Source: Ensifer sp. MPMI2T (GTDB lineage Bacteria; Pseudomonadota; Alphaproteobacteria; Rhizobiales; Rhizobiaceae). From it: DNA of 64,000 nt. The stretch lies in assembly GCF_004827385.1 (NCBI RefSeq), contig NZ_SRXN01000028.1, positions 31,391 through 95,390 on the forward strand. The letters run 5' to 3'. Positions 49,201 through 57,653 of this stretch are shown one piece after another; within the stretch, counting starts at the first letter, position 1, and each line of letters starts with the position of its first letter. The translations under genes and the position numbers were made by a program. A model generated the notes under the pieces. The model was not told the origin of the DNA, did no database searches, and saw nothing but the letters and a program-made list of their open reading frames with translations.

Positions 49201-50251
49201 TGGCACCGCCGCTGCCCGCAAGGCTTGCCTGAAGGTTGTTTTCACCCTTGCTGTCGACCGTTCCGGAGGCGTTGAGCGTCAGGGCACCGGTCGAAAACTT
49301 GCCGGCCTCGATCTCCACCTTGCTCGATCCGTCGAAGGCGGCCGTCACGTCAATGCTCGTCGTGCCTTCGAACAGCGGCTTGAAGACCGCCGGCGCGAGC
49401 GACACCAATGCGCCGCCGCCGGAGACGGCCAGCCTGTGCATGCCGTCTGAAGCCTGCACATGGCGTCCGTCGAGCCGAAGGATCTCGTTGCCGTCGAGCG
49501 AGGCAGTGCCCGATCCCGCCCAATCGGAAAGAGGCCCTTCACCGGTCAAGGTGATGTCAACAGCCGGCTCGCCCGGCAAGCGGAGCAGCTTGGCGAGAAG
49601 TCCTCCCTTCGGTTCAGCAACCTTCGCTTCCATTTTCAGTTGATTGCCGGCCGGATTGAAGAGGATGTCCGCGACGGCGTGCGCCTCCGGGCGATCGCGC
49701 TCGGCGGCATCGAAGGCAAGTGCGATGCTGGAATTCGTGGCGTTGGCATTGCCGCGCGCGGTCAGGAACTGGTCCTCGCCGGCGATCGCCTTGCCGATCA
49801 TGATCTCCTTGAGATCGAAGGCGTCGATCTTGACCTCGACCGGCAGTGCGAAACTCCTCCGCACCTCCCTCGTCTCGGTAGAGGGAATGGGCGTGCGTTC
49901 GACGCGGATCGAGCCCGCTGAAATATGGTCCGCATCGAACCGCATCGACAGGAGCTCGACCGGCGACCAGTTGACCGACAGGTCCCGGATTTCCGCATAG
50001 ATCCCCTTTCCATCGAAAAGCGTGACCGAGCCGGCCCTGAAATCACCGGTCAACAGGGCGCTCGGCTCCGAGATCCGGACGATCTGGTCGGGCGTTGCGG
50101 CATATTTCTCGATTGCCCAGGCGACGAGCCGCGCGCCAGGTGTCGTGAAGCCGATAAAGGCGATGATGAGGAGGAGCAGGACCACAAGAGTGCCGAGGCC
50201 GGCAAGAAGAAAGCGCAGCCCGGATCGAAGGAAGCGGATGACCTGATTCAT
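43202..50251 (-). CDS. tamB: Translocation and assembly module protein TamB (very large)
   Basis: 2349 residues, much longer than E. coli TamB (1259). An N-terminal membrane anchor (about 13-35) is followed by a very long run of short beta strands, the lipid-conducting groove fold of the AsmA/TamB superfamily, and the DUF490 domain in the last 350 residues, ending in an aromatic (Tyr). With TamA it spans the periplasm and supports outer-membrane protein insertion or phospholipid transport. The central part contains about two and a half copies of a 478-residue unit (see the repeat feature). It lies 99 bp after tamA and is probably cotranscribed. Confidence 0.93.
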   Translation of the reverse strand: MNQVIRFLRSGLRFLLAGLGTLVVLLLLIIAFIGFTTPGARLVAWAIEKYAATPDQIVRISEPSALLTGDFRAGSVTLFDGKGIYAEIRDLSVNWSPVELLSMRFDADHISAGSIRVERTPIPSTETREVRRSFALPVEVKIDAFDLKEIMIGKAIAGEDQFLTARGNANATNSSIALAFDAAERDRPEAHAVADILFNPAGNQLKMEAKVAEPKGGLLAKLLRLPGEPAVDITLTGEGPLSDWAGSGTASLDGNEILRLDGRHVQASDGMHRLAVSGGGALVSLAPAVFKPLFEGTTSIDVTAAFDGSSKVEIEAGKFSTGALTLNASGTVDSKGENNLQASLAGSGGAIDFRWPLREGELRALINTANLSLIGDGQSAILDIAADLPSVSLPEMSLGAVRLSAQSDAFNLEKQSGPLKTTVEAGESRFASADLDRAIKAPVKVDGTIDVGPENIRFDPLTIESASIGGSVTGNLNRIDTTVGAAFKLFAVPGILPPSIAAKFDNTIAATGSIATGADGSVRLSGLELKSGTLNASGTVTLADGALTGDIEGNLPDLGRLIADARGAAAFRASISGRLNELGIKAEMTSSGATLAGRTLEDLRINADATAAPNNPQAKLTATGSLGGQAINARADVMSENGRTSIPTLEATVGDNRLTGALDLTPDFKPDGTIDFTLPDLGLLAAMAGQTASGDLAGSATVRTVNGITSIALKARGGSISRDALTIGKPTVDISIADIAKLAIRGNIGAESLGQGENRVSGLTLAFEQQAGRTGFSIDGSYDGAPVAATGDLVSSAGRTEIRLASFSATPKRVPLQLAAPTTFAVENGIVRLGDLTIRASDGIIAVAGTAGEQLDVSAQITKLPATLINTFAPTLGAEGAIDGTVNVSGAAAAPVVGYELAWNGASIASVRSAGIVAQDVTAKGTITVAEGDVRFDPLAIESGDFRGNITGRLNRANATAAADFKLFAEPHLLPPGLATKFDRTIALSGKVETGEGGSVRLSELELTSGTIDARGSATIAEGALTAAIEGALPNLGKLLADAEGNAAFSADISGPLDEIGIKAAMTSSGATLAGRSLTDLAINADVTAKPGSPQAKLTATGTLGGQAINARADVVSEGGRTSIPTLQATIGDNRLTGALNLTPDFKPDGTIDFTLPDLGLLAAMAGQTASGDLTGSATVRTVNGVTSIALKASGGSISRDALTIAKPTADISIADIAKLAIRGNIGAESIGQGENRVSGLTLAFEQQVGRTGFSIDGSYDGAPVAATGDLVSDAGRTEIRLASFSATPKRVPLQLAAPTTVAIENGIVRVSDLTILALDGAIVVAGTAGEQLDISAQINALPATLINTFAPTLGAEGAIGGTVDVSGAAAAPVVGYELAWNGASIASVRSAGIVAQDVTAKGTITVAEGEVRFDPLTIESGDFRGNVTGRLNRANASAAADFKLFAEPRLLPRNLATKFDRTIALSGKVETGEGGSVRLSELELTSGTVDALGSATIAEGALTAAIEGTLPNLGKLLADAEGNAAFSADISGPLNELGIKAEMTSSGAMLAGRSLTDLAINADVTAKPGSPQAKLTATGALGGQAIDVRTDVVSENGRTSIPTLQATIGDNRLTGALNLTPDFKPDGAIDFTLPDLGLLAAMAGQTASGDLAGSATVRTVNGITSVSVKASGSGIKRDALTIAKPVADISIADVAALAIRGSVKAESIAQGQNRLSGLNLAFEQQGDRTGFSIDATYDGGPLAAKGDLFRGGGRTEVRLASFSATPKRIPLKLAKPTVVAMEDTIVRLKDLVIQASKGTITVTGTAGEKLDLSARLNAMPAALINSFAPTVGAEGTVAGTVDIDGTPAAPVVVYDLRWSGASVAQVRSAGVGAVDITAKGRLVDNRVTLDTVLSGASGLSIRGGGTVELGGNMPLSMKFSGNVPFALLANIMAENGFTLTGSATVDLTLSGSAKAPQISGTIRTAGGRLVDVRRNLAFNDLAANVTLDGRQATISRLSANLATGGSIEASGTVGIAAGSGFPADLRIRLNNATYVDGTLFTANLAGDLTLRGPLVATPVLGGRLTIRRAAITIPEKLPTSLSEIDIKHRNAPARVQQMARNLRRDTSAGAGVQARGVVAFDLVVSAPGQFFVRGRGIDAELGGELTIRGTAVQPIVSGGFDMRRGRLEILGKRLTFTRGQIGFGGDLIPTLDLDATSSAGSTTITVNVSGLANNPQVTFSSSPALPQDEILARLIFNRSLSNLSAFQIAQLASAVSQLAGGGSTSVLDGLRNKLGVDDLDITTDESGGAQVRAGKYLNDRTYLELQQGSDSSSSKAVINLDVGRGVKLKGEAAGDGSAAGGIFFEREY
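44700..48650 (-). repeat. In-frame tandem repeat of exactly 1434 bp inside tamB
   Basis: The same landmark (GAGATCGGGC on the plus strand) recurs at 45341, 46775 and 48209, exactly 1434 bases (478 codons) apart, and other landmarks such as CTTCGGCGT near 44947, 46381 and 47815 keep the same phase. Parts of neighbouring copies differ by only about two bases in a hundred (45787 compared with 47221), while the outer edges diverge gradually. This is a multi-strand protein module copied in frame. Confidence 0.9.
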
Positions 50252-50350
50252 ATCCTACCCATAGACCAACTTGCGCCGTTTCGGAATCGGCAGGGAGCTT
50301 GTCGCCTGCGGAAAATATCTGCCTGAACTATCAAAAAATTCAGGCGCAAT

Positions 50351-52264
50351 TCAGAAAGACTGACCGATGCCGGCGTAGATGCCGAAGTCGGTCCCGTCGG
50401 GGTATTTGTTGAGCGGGACCGCAAAATCCAACCGGATCGGTCCGAACGATGTAGCATAGCGCAGGCCGATGCCGGCGCCGGCGCGGATGTCGGAGAAATC
50501 GGGCGTCGTCGATTCCGAAACGGTACCGGCATCGAGGAAAGGGACGATGCCGATCGTGTCGGTAATCGCGATGCGCGCTTCCAGCGAGGCGCTGACATAA
50601 GAGCGGCCGCCGGTCTCGTCATTGTCGGCATCGCGCGGGCTGATCTCCTGGAAGGAATAGCCGCGTACGGACCCGCCCCCGCCGAGGAAGAAGCGCCGGG
50701 GCGCCGGTATGTCGGCGAGTTCGTCTCCGCCGACGAGCACACCGGCGCCGAGCTTGCCGGCGAGCACGAAACGCTTTTCCTCGCCCAGCGCATAATACCC
50801 GGAAGCCGAGGCCTCGAACGAGCTAAAGAAGGTTTGCCCTTCGATCTCGTAGCTCGGTTTGGCGTTGATCAGCGCCCGATAACCTTCCGTCGCGTTCAGC
50901 TTGTCGTCGCGCGTGTCGCGGACATATTCGAGCGGGATGCTGGCGGTGAGATAGGAGTTCTTGCCGAAGGCGTCGTCGACGTCCGCCCAGCTCAATTCCG
51001 CTCCGCCCGAAAAAGTATCCTGCGGCGAAAGCTCGAATGTTGCGCCCGCTGCCGCGGTGATCATCTTTGCGCGGTAAGCGTCCGGGTCGACGAGGCTTGC
51101 CTGGAGGCTGGCAGTGAAGGTCGATGCCGGCCCGAAGGCGCCTGGCTTTGCGAACAGGATAGCGGCGGAATAGTCGAGGCCGCCGATGTCCGTGGTCTCG
51201 CCGATGCGGTTGACCGCGCCTTCTATTCGCAAGGACTCCGCGCGGCCGAACAGATTGCGATGGCCCCAGTAACCCTGCACGCCGAGGCCGTCTGTGGTCG
51301 AGACCTGCCCGCCGAAACCGAAATAGCGGTGCTTGCCTTCCGAGACCTCGATGTTCATCGGGATCCTGCCGTCCGGCGTTAGCGCATCGGCTTCCTTGAT
51401 CGTGACGCTCGAGAAGACGTTTAATTGACGCAGACGTTCCGCGGCCTTGCGGATGTTTTCCGGCGAATAGGGGCGGCCGTTGTTGAGGCGGGAATAGTCC
51501 CTGACGAAATCCGGATCGACGGTTTTCGTGCCGGTAACCGTGAGCTGTCCGACCGGCGCGACGGGACCGCCGGAGGCACTGATCGTCACGTCGACGGTGG
51601 ATGTGGCATGGTCGGCGACGACGCTGCGTTCCGTCAGCTTCGCCAGCGGTCGGCTCTGTTCCTTCAGATCGTTCACGATCTGCTCGCCCGCCTTGATTAT
51701 CAATGTCGAGTCGGCCCGGGCGCCGCGCTTCAGATCGTAAGCGGCCGGATCGAGCCCGGCGGCATCGCCTTCGAACCTGATCGAGTCAAATGTAAACGCC
51801 GGCCCGGGCATGACGCTGACCGAAATCGGCACAGGTGTGCCCTTGGGAAAGGTCGGGTCGGGCGGCAGGCTGTCGATATTCTGTCCGTTGATCAGAATGG
51901 TTATGGTGCCGCCGTAGCGGGCTTTCTCATAAAGCGCTGCGAGAATGCGGTCCCTGTCGTCGCGTGCCTTGATCGCGAGGCCGAGATCGCCGGAGACCGG
52001 ATCTTCCCTGTCCTGGAAGAGCAGCGAACTGTTCTCGATGGCCTCCCGGAGCTCCTTGTCATCGGTCCCGGGCTCGAATGTCAGGGCATAGTGGACCGGG
52101 TTGATGACTTGGACTTCTTCCTCGTCGCTTTCGAAGAAGCGCATGCCGAAGAGCCTGAACGCCTGGGCCTGATCGATGGAAAACGGGCCAAGCAGCGCCG
52201 AAGCCACAACTGCGAGAGCGGTCGCTGCCTTCCAGTGCGCAATGCTCGATCGTGCTGGAGACAT
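50351..52264 (-). CDS. tamA: Outer-membrane assembly factor TamA (BamA superfamily)
   Basis: 637 residues from the ATG at 52264, chosen because a signal peptide (MSPARSSIAHWKAATALAVVASALLGPFSIDQAQA) begins there; an in-frame GTG about 11 codons upstream is possible since the Shine-Dalgarno site is cramped. POTRA domains occupy about 60-330 (including VGQLTVTGTKTVDPDFVRDY), and the rest is a 16-strand Omp85 barrel with GGGGSVRGYSFQEISPRD (the conserved VRGY loop) and a terminal Phe. Outer membrane partner of TamB. Confidence 0.93.
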   Translation of the reverse strand: MSPARSSIAHWKAATALAVVASALLGPFSIDQAQAFRLFGMRFFESDEEEVQVINPVHYALTFEPGTDDKELREAIENSSLLFQDREDPVSGDLGLAIKARDDRDRILAALYEKARYGGTITILINGQNIDSLPPDPTFPKGTPVPISVSVMPGPAFTFDSIRFEGDAAGLDPAAYDLKRGARADSTLIIKAGEQIVNDLKEQSRPLAKLTERSVVADHATSTVDVTISASGGPVAPVGQLTVTGTKTVDPDFVRDYSRLNNGRPYSPENIRKAAERLRQLNVFSSVTIKEADALTPDGRIPMNIEVSEGKHRYFGFGGQVSTTDGLGVQGYWGHRNLFGRAESLRIEGAVNRIGETTDIGGLDYSAAILFAKPGAFGPASTFTASLQASLVDPDAYRAKMITAAAGATFELSPQDTFSGGAELSWADVDDAFGKNSYLTASIPLEYVRDTRDDKLNATEGYRALINAKPSYEIEGQTFFSSFEASASGYYALGEEKRFVLAGKLGAGVLVGGDELADIPAPRRFFLGGGGSVRGYSFQEISPRDADNDETGGRSYVSASLEARIAITDTIGIVPFLDAGTVSESTTPDFSDIRAGAGIGLRYATSFGPIRLDFAVPLNKYPDGTDFGIYAGIGQSF

Positions 52265-52526
52265 CCCCTCCGCATCCCGTTTCAGGCGACTCACAACAAA
52301 CTGCCTGCATATGCGGCACCGGCCACGATAGCAGAACAAAGTTTTCTATCTGTTAACGATGACGGGCTGCCGCATCCACCCCGAAGCGACGATTCGGGGC
52401 AGATTTTCGCCAAAAGGGACTCGTTATGTTGTGCTTGAGGCACAACAGTGCAGCTCGACGGACAATGCACCGCTCGGCGGCTCCTCCCAGGTTGCAGCTG
52501 TCGGGCGATCCACACAGCTGGCACAA

Positions 52527-53726
52527 TTAGGTCTTGAAGCGTGCTGCTTCCTCGGACCCGCGCGTCGCGTCTCCGGCGCTATAGGAGTGCGCCCCCGCTC
52601 CGGCAAGCTTGCCGCCCGCGACGATCAGATATTCGTCGCGGATCGGCCGGCCTTCGAACCAGCATTCGAGAACCTCGCGCGTGCCTGCGGCATAGCGCGC
52701 CTGGGCGGACAGCGACGAGCCCGAAATATGCGGCGTCATGCCGTGATGGGGCATCGATCGCCACGGATGGTCCTTGGGTGCCGGCTGCGGGAACCAAACA
52801 TCGCCGGCATAGCCGGCGAGCTGGCCGCTCTCAAGCGCCCGCGCGATGGCATCGCGATTGCAGATCTTGCCGCGCGCGGTGTTCACCAGATAGGCGCCGC
52901 GTTTCATTTTGGCGATCATTGCCTCGTCGAAAAGGTTTTCCGTTTCCGGATGCAGCGGGGCGTTGATCGTTACGACATCGCAGATGGGCACCATCTCCGC
53001 CGCCGTCTTGTGGAACGTAACGCCGAGCTCCTTCTCGACCGCATCGGGAAGCCGGTGCCGGTCGGTGTAGTGCAGCTTGACGTCGAACGGTTTCAGCCGG
53101 CGCAGAACTGCGGCGCCGATCCGCCCGGCGCCGACCGTGCCGATGTCCATGCCCTCGATATCGTAGGAGCGCGCGACGCAGTCGGCGATGTTCCAGCCGC
53201 CCTTCACGACCCACTGGTAGGAAGGGATATAGTTCCGCGCGAGAGCGAGGATCGCCATGACCACGTGTTCGGACACGCTGATCGAGTTGCAATAGGTCAC
53301 TTCGGCAACGGTGACGCCGCGGTCCATCGCGGCCTGAAGGTCGACGTGGTCCGAGCCGATGCCGGCGGTGATCGCGAGTTTGAGCTTGGCCGCCTTGGCG
53401 AACCGTTCCGCAGTCAGATAGGCCGGCCAGAAGGGCTGCGAGATCACAACCTCGGCGTCGACGAGTTCCCGTTCGAAAACGCTGTCGGGACCGTCCTTGT
53501 CCGAGGTTACGACCAGGCTATGCCCCTGGCTTTCCAGAAACGCCCTTAGGCCCAGCTCGCCGGACACGCTGCCCAACAGGACGCCCGGCTGAAAATCGAT
53601 AGCTTTCGGGGTGGGAAGCGTCTGGCCGCCGGGATAGTGTTCCAGTTTCGGCAGGCCATCCCGCGCATAAGCCGTCGGGTAGCCGTCGACCGGGTCGTCA
53701 TAGAGAACGCAAACGACCTTTGCCAT
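52527..53726 (-). CDS. fdh: NAD+-dependent formate dehydrogenase, metal-free (D-2-hydroxyacid dehydrogenase superfamily)
   Basis: 399 residues from the ATG at 53726, which has GGGAG six bases before; the ATG at 53732 is too close to it. The length and sequence match the Pseudomonas sp. 101 type: ITAGIGSDHVDL, YCNSISVSEHVVM, GTVGAGRIGAAVL nucleotide motif, NTARGKICNRDAI (catalytic Arg), WFPQPAPKDHPWR (Gln) and GMTPHISGSSLSAQARYAAGT (catalytic His). Converts formate to CO2 with NAD+, duplicating the job of the Fds complex with an unrelated fold and no metals. Monocistronic. Confidence 0.95.
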   Translation of the reverse strand: MAKVVCVLYDDPVDGYPTAYARDGLPKLEHYPGGQTLPTPKAIDFQPGVLLGSVSGELGLRAFLESQGHSLVVTSDKDGPDSVFERELVDAEVVISQPFWPAYLTAERFAKAAKLKLAITAGIGSDHVDLQAAMDRGVTVAEVTYCNSISVSEHVVMAILALARNYIPSYQWVVKGGWNIADCVARSYDIEGMDIGTVGAGRIGAAVLRRLKPFDVKLHYTDRHRLPDAVEKELGVTFHKTAAEMVPICDVVTINAPLHPETENLFDEAMIAKMKRGAYLVNTARGKICNRDAIARALESGQLAGYAGDVWFPQPAPKDHPWRSMPHHGMTPHISGSSLSAQARYAAGTREVLECWFEGRPIRDEYLIVAGGKLAGAGAHSYSAGDATRGSEEAARFKT

Positions 53727-53990
53727 TTCCATCTCCCTTCATTGAGGACGAAGAGGAAGGCCACGGTTCATTCAAGACTGCCGGTCAATGCGGACGAACA
53801 GCAGAGCGACGTGCCCTGTTGAATATCGGTGGCCAGCAAGGCTGCTCCTGGCCCTCCCACATTCGTGGAATTGAACTACTTCAAAAAGTGGAGGAGTCGG
53901 ACATAGTTTCAAGTGTTGGCAACGTCGCGTGTGAACGAACACGGGCGTCGGCCTGGGCGAGGCCCTCGCGCTCCCTCAGGCAAGGGGGCG
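53727..53990. other. Gene-free interval
   Basis: Lies upstream of the formate dehydrogenase gene. It should hold that gene's promoter on the minus strand. No coding frame, repeat or clear operator was recognised. Confidence 0.5.
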
Positions 53991-53991
53991 C

Positions 53992-54019
53992 AAAAAAAGC
54001 CCCGGATCGCTCCGGGGCT
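53992..54019 (-). terminator. Strong terminator of the glycine-zipper lipoprotein gene
   Basis: AGCCCCGGA (53998-54006) and TCCGGGGCT (54011-54019) form a perfect 9-bp stem with a 4-nt loop. Seven A residues at 53992-53998 become the U run on the minus strand. Confidence 0.92.
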
Positions 54020-54044
54020 GGCTGCTCTGCGATTGTCACAGCAA

Positions 54045-54296
54045 TCAGCAGCGGTCGATGTAGCGGCGGCCGTAGCGGTCGCGGTAATAGCACTGGCCCG
54101 GCTGCTCGGTGGCATTGCCGATAAGCGCGCCCCCGACGCCACCGATGGCTGCGCCGACAGCCGCGCCGCGCACGTCGTTCGAGATGGCGCCGCCGATGAT
54201 CGCGCCCGATGCAGCACCGATGCCGGCGCCCTTTTCCGTCTGCGTGCAGCTTGCGACCGACAAGGCGACCAGCACCAATGCGATGGCTTTCTTCAT
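54045..54296 (-). CDS. Small glycine-zipper 2TM lipoprotein
   Basis: 83 residues. Lipoprotein signal with lipobox LSVASC (Cys about 17), then a glycine-zipper segment GAGIGAASGAIIGGAISN and GAAVGAAIGGVGGALIGN (about 24-61), and a basic, Tyr/Arg/Asp/Cys-rich C-terminus. The pattern resembles the SlyB/OmpA-like 2TM family of small outer-membrane lipoproteins. Has its own terminator. Confidence 0.88.
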   Translation of the reverse strand: MKKAIALVLVALSVASCTQTEKGAGIGAASGAIIGGAISNDVRGAAVGAAIGGVGGALIGNATEQPGQCYYRDRYGRRYIDRC

Positions 54297-54720
54297 ATTG
54301 TCCTCTCCGATCTATACGGATCTCAGCCTGTCGCTTCGTCCGTCCCTGGATTGAAAGGCGGGTCGACGAACGTCTCCGCCACTTGAACTTGCATTCGGGA
54401 AAATATACGGCCGCCCGGGAAAGTCCACGGGGCCGGCGAAATGTTCCCGCCGCAAGATAATGCGATGTTTCCTGAACGGAACATGAAGGCGCTGTTCCCG
54501 CAGTCACAGCGACCGCGGAATTTTTTTGTCGCGCGTTGGCCGAAACGGTTGCGGCATTCCAAAAAAAGACAAATGATACAAGGTGCCGCGTCAGTCCGGG
54601 AGGAGCGGGCCCGCGGGCAAGGGCATTGATATCAGTTGGCGCGTACTTCAGTCGCGTGGACGCATGTCACCCGATTTGAAGCCGCGCTCGAGTTGGCACG
54701 ACCGACCCCGGAGGAGCGAA
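54297..54720. other. Gene-free interval before coxS
   Basis: Between the divergent lipoprotein and coxS genes. It should hold both promoters. Apart from the GGAGG ribosome-binding site just before 54721 and a T-rich patch near 54522, no structure was recognised. Confidence 0.5.
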
Positions 54721-55209
54721 ATGGCGAAAATAACGATGACGGTCAACGGCCGCCAGGTCAGCGGCACGTGCGATGACCGGACGTTGCTGGTGCACTTTAT
54801 CCGCGAAAATCTTGGGCTGACCGGCACGCATGTCGGCTGCGAGACGTCGCAGTGCGGCGCCTGCGTCATCCATATGGACGGACTGTCGGTCAAGAGCTGT
54901 TCCATCCTCGCAGTGCAGGCGACAGGGTCGTCGATCACCACCATCGAAGGGTTGGCCAAGGACGGGGAACTTCACCCGGTCCAGGCGGCGTTCAGGGCGC
55001 ATCACGGGCTGCAATGCGGTTTCTGCACGCCCGGCATGGTGATGACGGCCGTCGACATGATCGCTCGGCATGGCAGCAACCTCGATGAGGCGACGGTGCG
55101 CGCCGAACTCGAAGGCAATATCTGTCGCTGCACCGGCTACCACAACATCGTCAAGGCGATCCTCGCCGCCGCGGCCGAGATGGGCGGGGCGCGCCAAGCG
55201 GCCGAATGA
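54721..55209 (+). CDS. coxS: Molybdenum hydroxylase iron-sulfur subunit (CoxS-like)
   Basis: 162 residues with GGAGGAG before the ATG at 54721. Plant-type [2Fe-2S] domain [15 protein letters not shown]...C (about 42-62) and the second helical [2Fe-2S] domain [10 protein letters not shown] plus CRCTGYHNI (about 102-142). Transfers electrons from the molybdenum centre to the FAD subunit in xanthine oxidase-family enzymes. First gene of a coxS-coxL-coxM order. Confidence 0.93.
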   Translation: MAKITMTVNGRQVSGTCDDRTLLVHFIRENLGLTGTHVGCETSQCGACVIHMDGLSVKSCSILAVQATGSSITTIEGLAKDGELHPVQAAFRAHHGLQCGFCTPGMVMTAVDMIARHGSNLDEATVRAELEGNICRCTGYHNIVKAILAAAAEMGGARQAAE

Positions 55210-55289
55210 GGCGCTTTCTGAGGGACGAAAACGTCCCGGACGGATTTCATCGCAGGACTTTCGCTGAATGTCTCGGGAGGAGATAGGCA

Positions 55290-57638
55290 ATGGGCGTTGA
55301 AGGAATTGGCGCGCGGGTGGCGCGCAAGGAAGACAAGCGGTTCCTGACCGGAAAGGGCCGCTACACGGACGATATGAGCGTGCCGGGCATGAAATACGCG
55401 ATCTTCGTGCGCAGCCCCCATGCGCACGCGAAGATCAAGAGCATCGATGCGACGGCCGCGAAAGCGATGCCCGGCGTCATCGACGTGCTCGATGGCAAGC
55501 AGCTCACGGCAGACGGCATCGGGAACCTGATTTGCGGCTGGATGATCCACTCGAAGGACGGTTCGCCGATGAAGATGGGCGCCTGGCGGCCGCTGGCCGA
55601 CGAGACGGTGCGCTATGTCGGGGATGCGGTCGCGGTGGTCGTCGCCGACGGCGTGAACGAAGCGCGCGATGCGGCCGAGGCGGTGATCGTCGATTATGAT
55701 CCGCTGCCGGTGGTCACCGATCCGGTCAAGGCGCTGGCCGACGGCCAGCCGCAGCTTCATCCGGAAGCACCGAACAATCTGATCTTTGACTGGGAGTTGG
55801 GCGATGCGGCCGCGACCGACGCGGCGATCGCGGCAGCGGCGCATGTGACGGAGGTGAAAATCCTCAACAATCGCCTGTCGCCGAATGCGATGGAGCCGCG
55901 CGCGGCCCTCGGCATCTACGACTCGGGCGATGATCACTACACCTGCTACACGACCAGCCAGAATCCGCATTTGGCGCGGCTGGTGATGAGCGCCTTCTAC
56001 AACGTTGCGCCGGAGAACAAATTGCGGGTGATTGCGCCCGACGTCGGCGGCGGTTTCGGCTCGAAGATCTACATTTATCCAGAGGAGATCGTCTGTCTCT
56101 GGGCCTCGAAACGGACCGGCGTGCCGGTGAAGTGGACGTGCGACCGTACCGAAGCCTTCCTGACCGACGCCCACGGCCGCGATCACGTGTCGACCGTGAA
56201 GATGGCGTTCGACAGCTCTAATAAAATCACCGCGCTGAAAGTCGACACCATCGCCAATCTCGGCGCCTATATGTCGCTCTTCTCCTCGTGCGTGCCGACC
56301 TATCTCTATGCGACGCTGCTTTCCGGGCAATACGACATCCCGGCGATCCACGCCAATGTCCGCACGGTCTATACCAACACCGCTCCGGTCGATGCCTATC
56401 GCGGTGCCGGGCGGCCGGAGGCTACGTATCTCCTGGAGCGGACGATGGAGACCGCGGCACGGGAACTCGGTCTTTCGCCCGCCGAACTGCGGCGCATCAA
56501 CTTCATCCGCACCTTCCCGCATCAGACGCCGGTGATCATGAATTACGACGCCGGCGACTACGAAGCGTCGTTGAACGCGGCGATGGCGGCGGCCGACTGG
56601 GACGGATTTGCCGCCCGCAAGGCGGAAGCGGAGCGTCGCGGCATGAAGCGCGGCATCGGCATGAGCTGCTATATCGAAGCGTGCGGGCTTGCGCCCTCTT
56701 CGGCCGTCGGCTCTCTCGGCGCCGGCGTCGGCCTCTGGGAATCGGCGGAGGTCAGGGTCAATGCGGTCGGCACGATCGAAGTGATGACCGGCTCGCACAG
56801 CCATGGCCAGGGGCACGAGACGACCTTTGCCCAGCTCGTCGCAGACCGCTTCGGCGTGCCGATCGACAGCGTCAATATCGTCCACGGCGACACGGACAAG
56901 GTGCAGATGGGCATGGGAACCTATGGTTCCCGGTCGGGCGCCGTCGGCATGTCGGCGGTCGCCAAGGCGCTGGATAAGGTCGAGGCCAAGGCCAAGAAGA
57001 TCGCCGCCCATCTGATGGAGGCGGACGAAAGCGACATCGTCATCGAAAACGGCGAGCTGAAGGTTGCCGGTACCGACAAGTCGGTGCCCTGGTTCCAGAT
57101 GGCGCTCGCCGCCTACACCGCCCACAACCTGCCGGCCGGAATGGAGCCCGGCCTGAAGGAGGGCGCCTTCTACGATCCGTCGAATTTCACCTTCCCGGCC
57201 GGCTGCTACATCTGCGAGGTGGAGGTCGATCCGGATACCGGAAAGACGGAGATCGTCCAGTTCGTCGCGGCGGACGATTTCGGCAACATCATCAACCCGA
57301 TGATCGTCGAGGGTCAGGTGCATGGCGGGCTGGCGCAGGGCATCGGCCAGGCGCTGCTTGAGGGCGTGCATTACGATCCGGACAACGGCCAGCTCCTGAC
57401 GGCGAGCTACCAGGATTACGCTATGCCGCGCGCCGACGATCTGCCGTCGTTCAAGGTGTCGACCTCGAATACGCCCTGTCCGAACAATCCGCTCGGCGTC
57501 AAGGGTTGCGGGGAAGCGGGTGCGATCGGCTCGCCGCCGGCGCTGATCAACGCGATCACCGATGCGATCGGCAACAACGCGCTTACCATGCCCGCGACGC
57601 CCGAGAAGGTCTGGGCCGCGGCCCATGCCGCCAATTGA
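55290..57638 (+). CDS. coxL: Molybdenum-binding large subunit, form II CoxL-like
   Basis: 782 residues of the xanthine oxidase/CO dehydrogenase large-subunit family, with PDVGGGFGSKIYIYPEE, GSHSHGQGHETTFAQ and the catalytic Glu in LGVKGCGEAGAIGSP. The active-site loop reads DAYRGAGRPEA, the form II motif; true CO dehydrogenases (form I) have AYRCSFR with the Cu-binding Cys. Substrate is therefore probably an aldehyde, purine or other heterocycle, though CO use has been proposed for form II. No coxDEFG accessory genes are near. Confidence 0.93.
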   Translation: MGVEGIGARVARKEDKRFLTGKGRYTDDMSVPGMKYAIFVRSPHAHAKIKSIDATAAKAMPGVIDVLDGKQLTADGIGNLICGWMIHSKDGSPMKMGAWRPLADETVRYVGDAVAVVVADGVNEARDAAEAVIVDYDPLPVVTDPVKALADGQPQLHPEAPNNLIFDWELGDAAATDAAIAAAAHVTEVKILNNRLSPNAMEPRAALGIYDSGDDHYTCYTTSQNPHLARLVMSAFYNVAPENKLRVIAPDVGGGFGSKIYIYPEEIVCLWASKRTGVPVKWTCDRTEAFLTDAHGRDHVSTVKMAFDSSNKITALKVDTIANLGAYMSLFSSCVPTYLYATLLSGQYDIPAIHANVRTVYTNTAPVDAYRGAGRPEATYLLERTMETAARELGLSPAELRRINFIRTFPHQTPVIMNYDAGDYEASLNAAMAAADWDGFAARKAEAERRGMKRGIGMSCYIEACGLAPSSAVGSLGAGVGLWESAEVRVNAVGTIEVMTGSHSHGQGHETTFAQLVADRFGVPIDSVNIVHGDTDKVQMGMGTYGSRSGAVGMSAVAKALDKVEAKAKKIAAHLMEADESDIVIENGELKVAGTDKSVPWFQMALAAYTAHNLPAGMEPGLKEGAFYDPSNFTFPAGCYICEVEVDPDTGKTEIVQFVAADDFGNIINPMIVEGQVHGGLAQGIGQALLEGVHYDPDNGQLLTASYQDYAMPRADDLPSFKVSTSNTPCPNNPLGVKGCGEAGAIGSPPALINAITDAIGNNALTMPATPEKVWAAAHAAN

Positions 57639-57653
57639 TACGGAGGACCAGAG

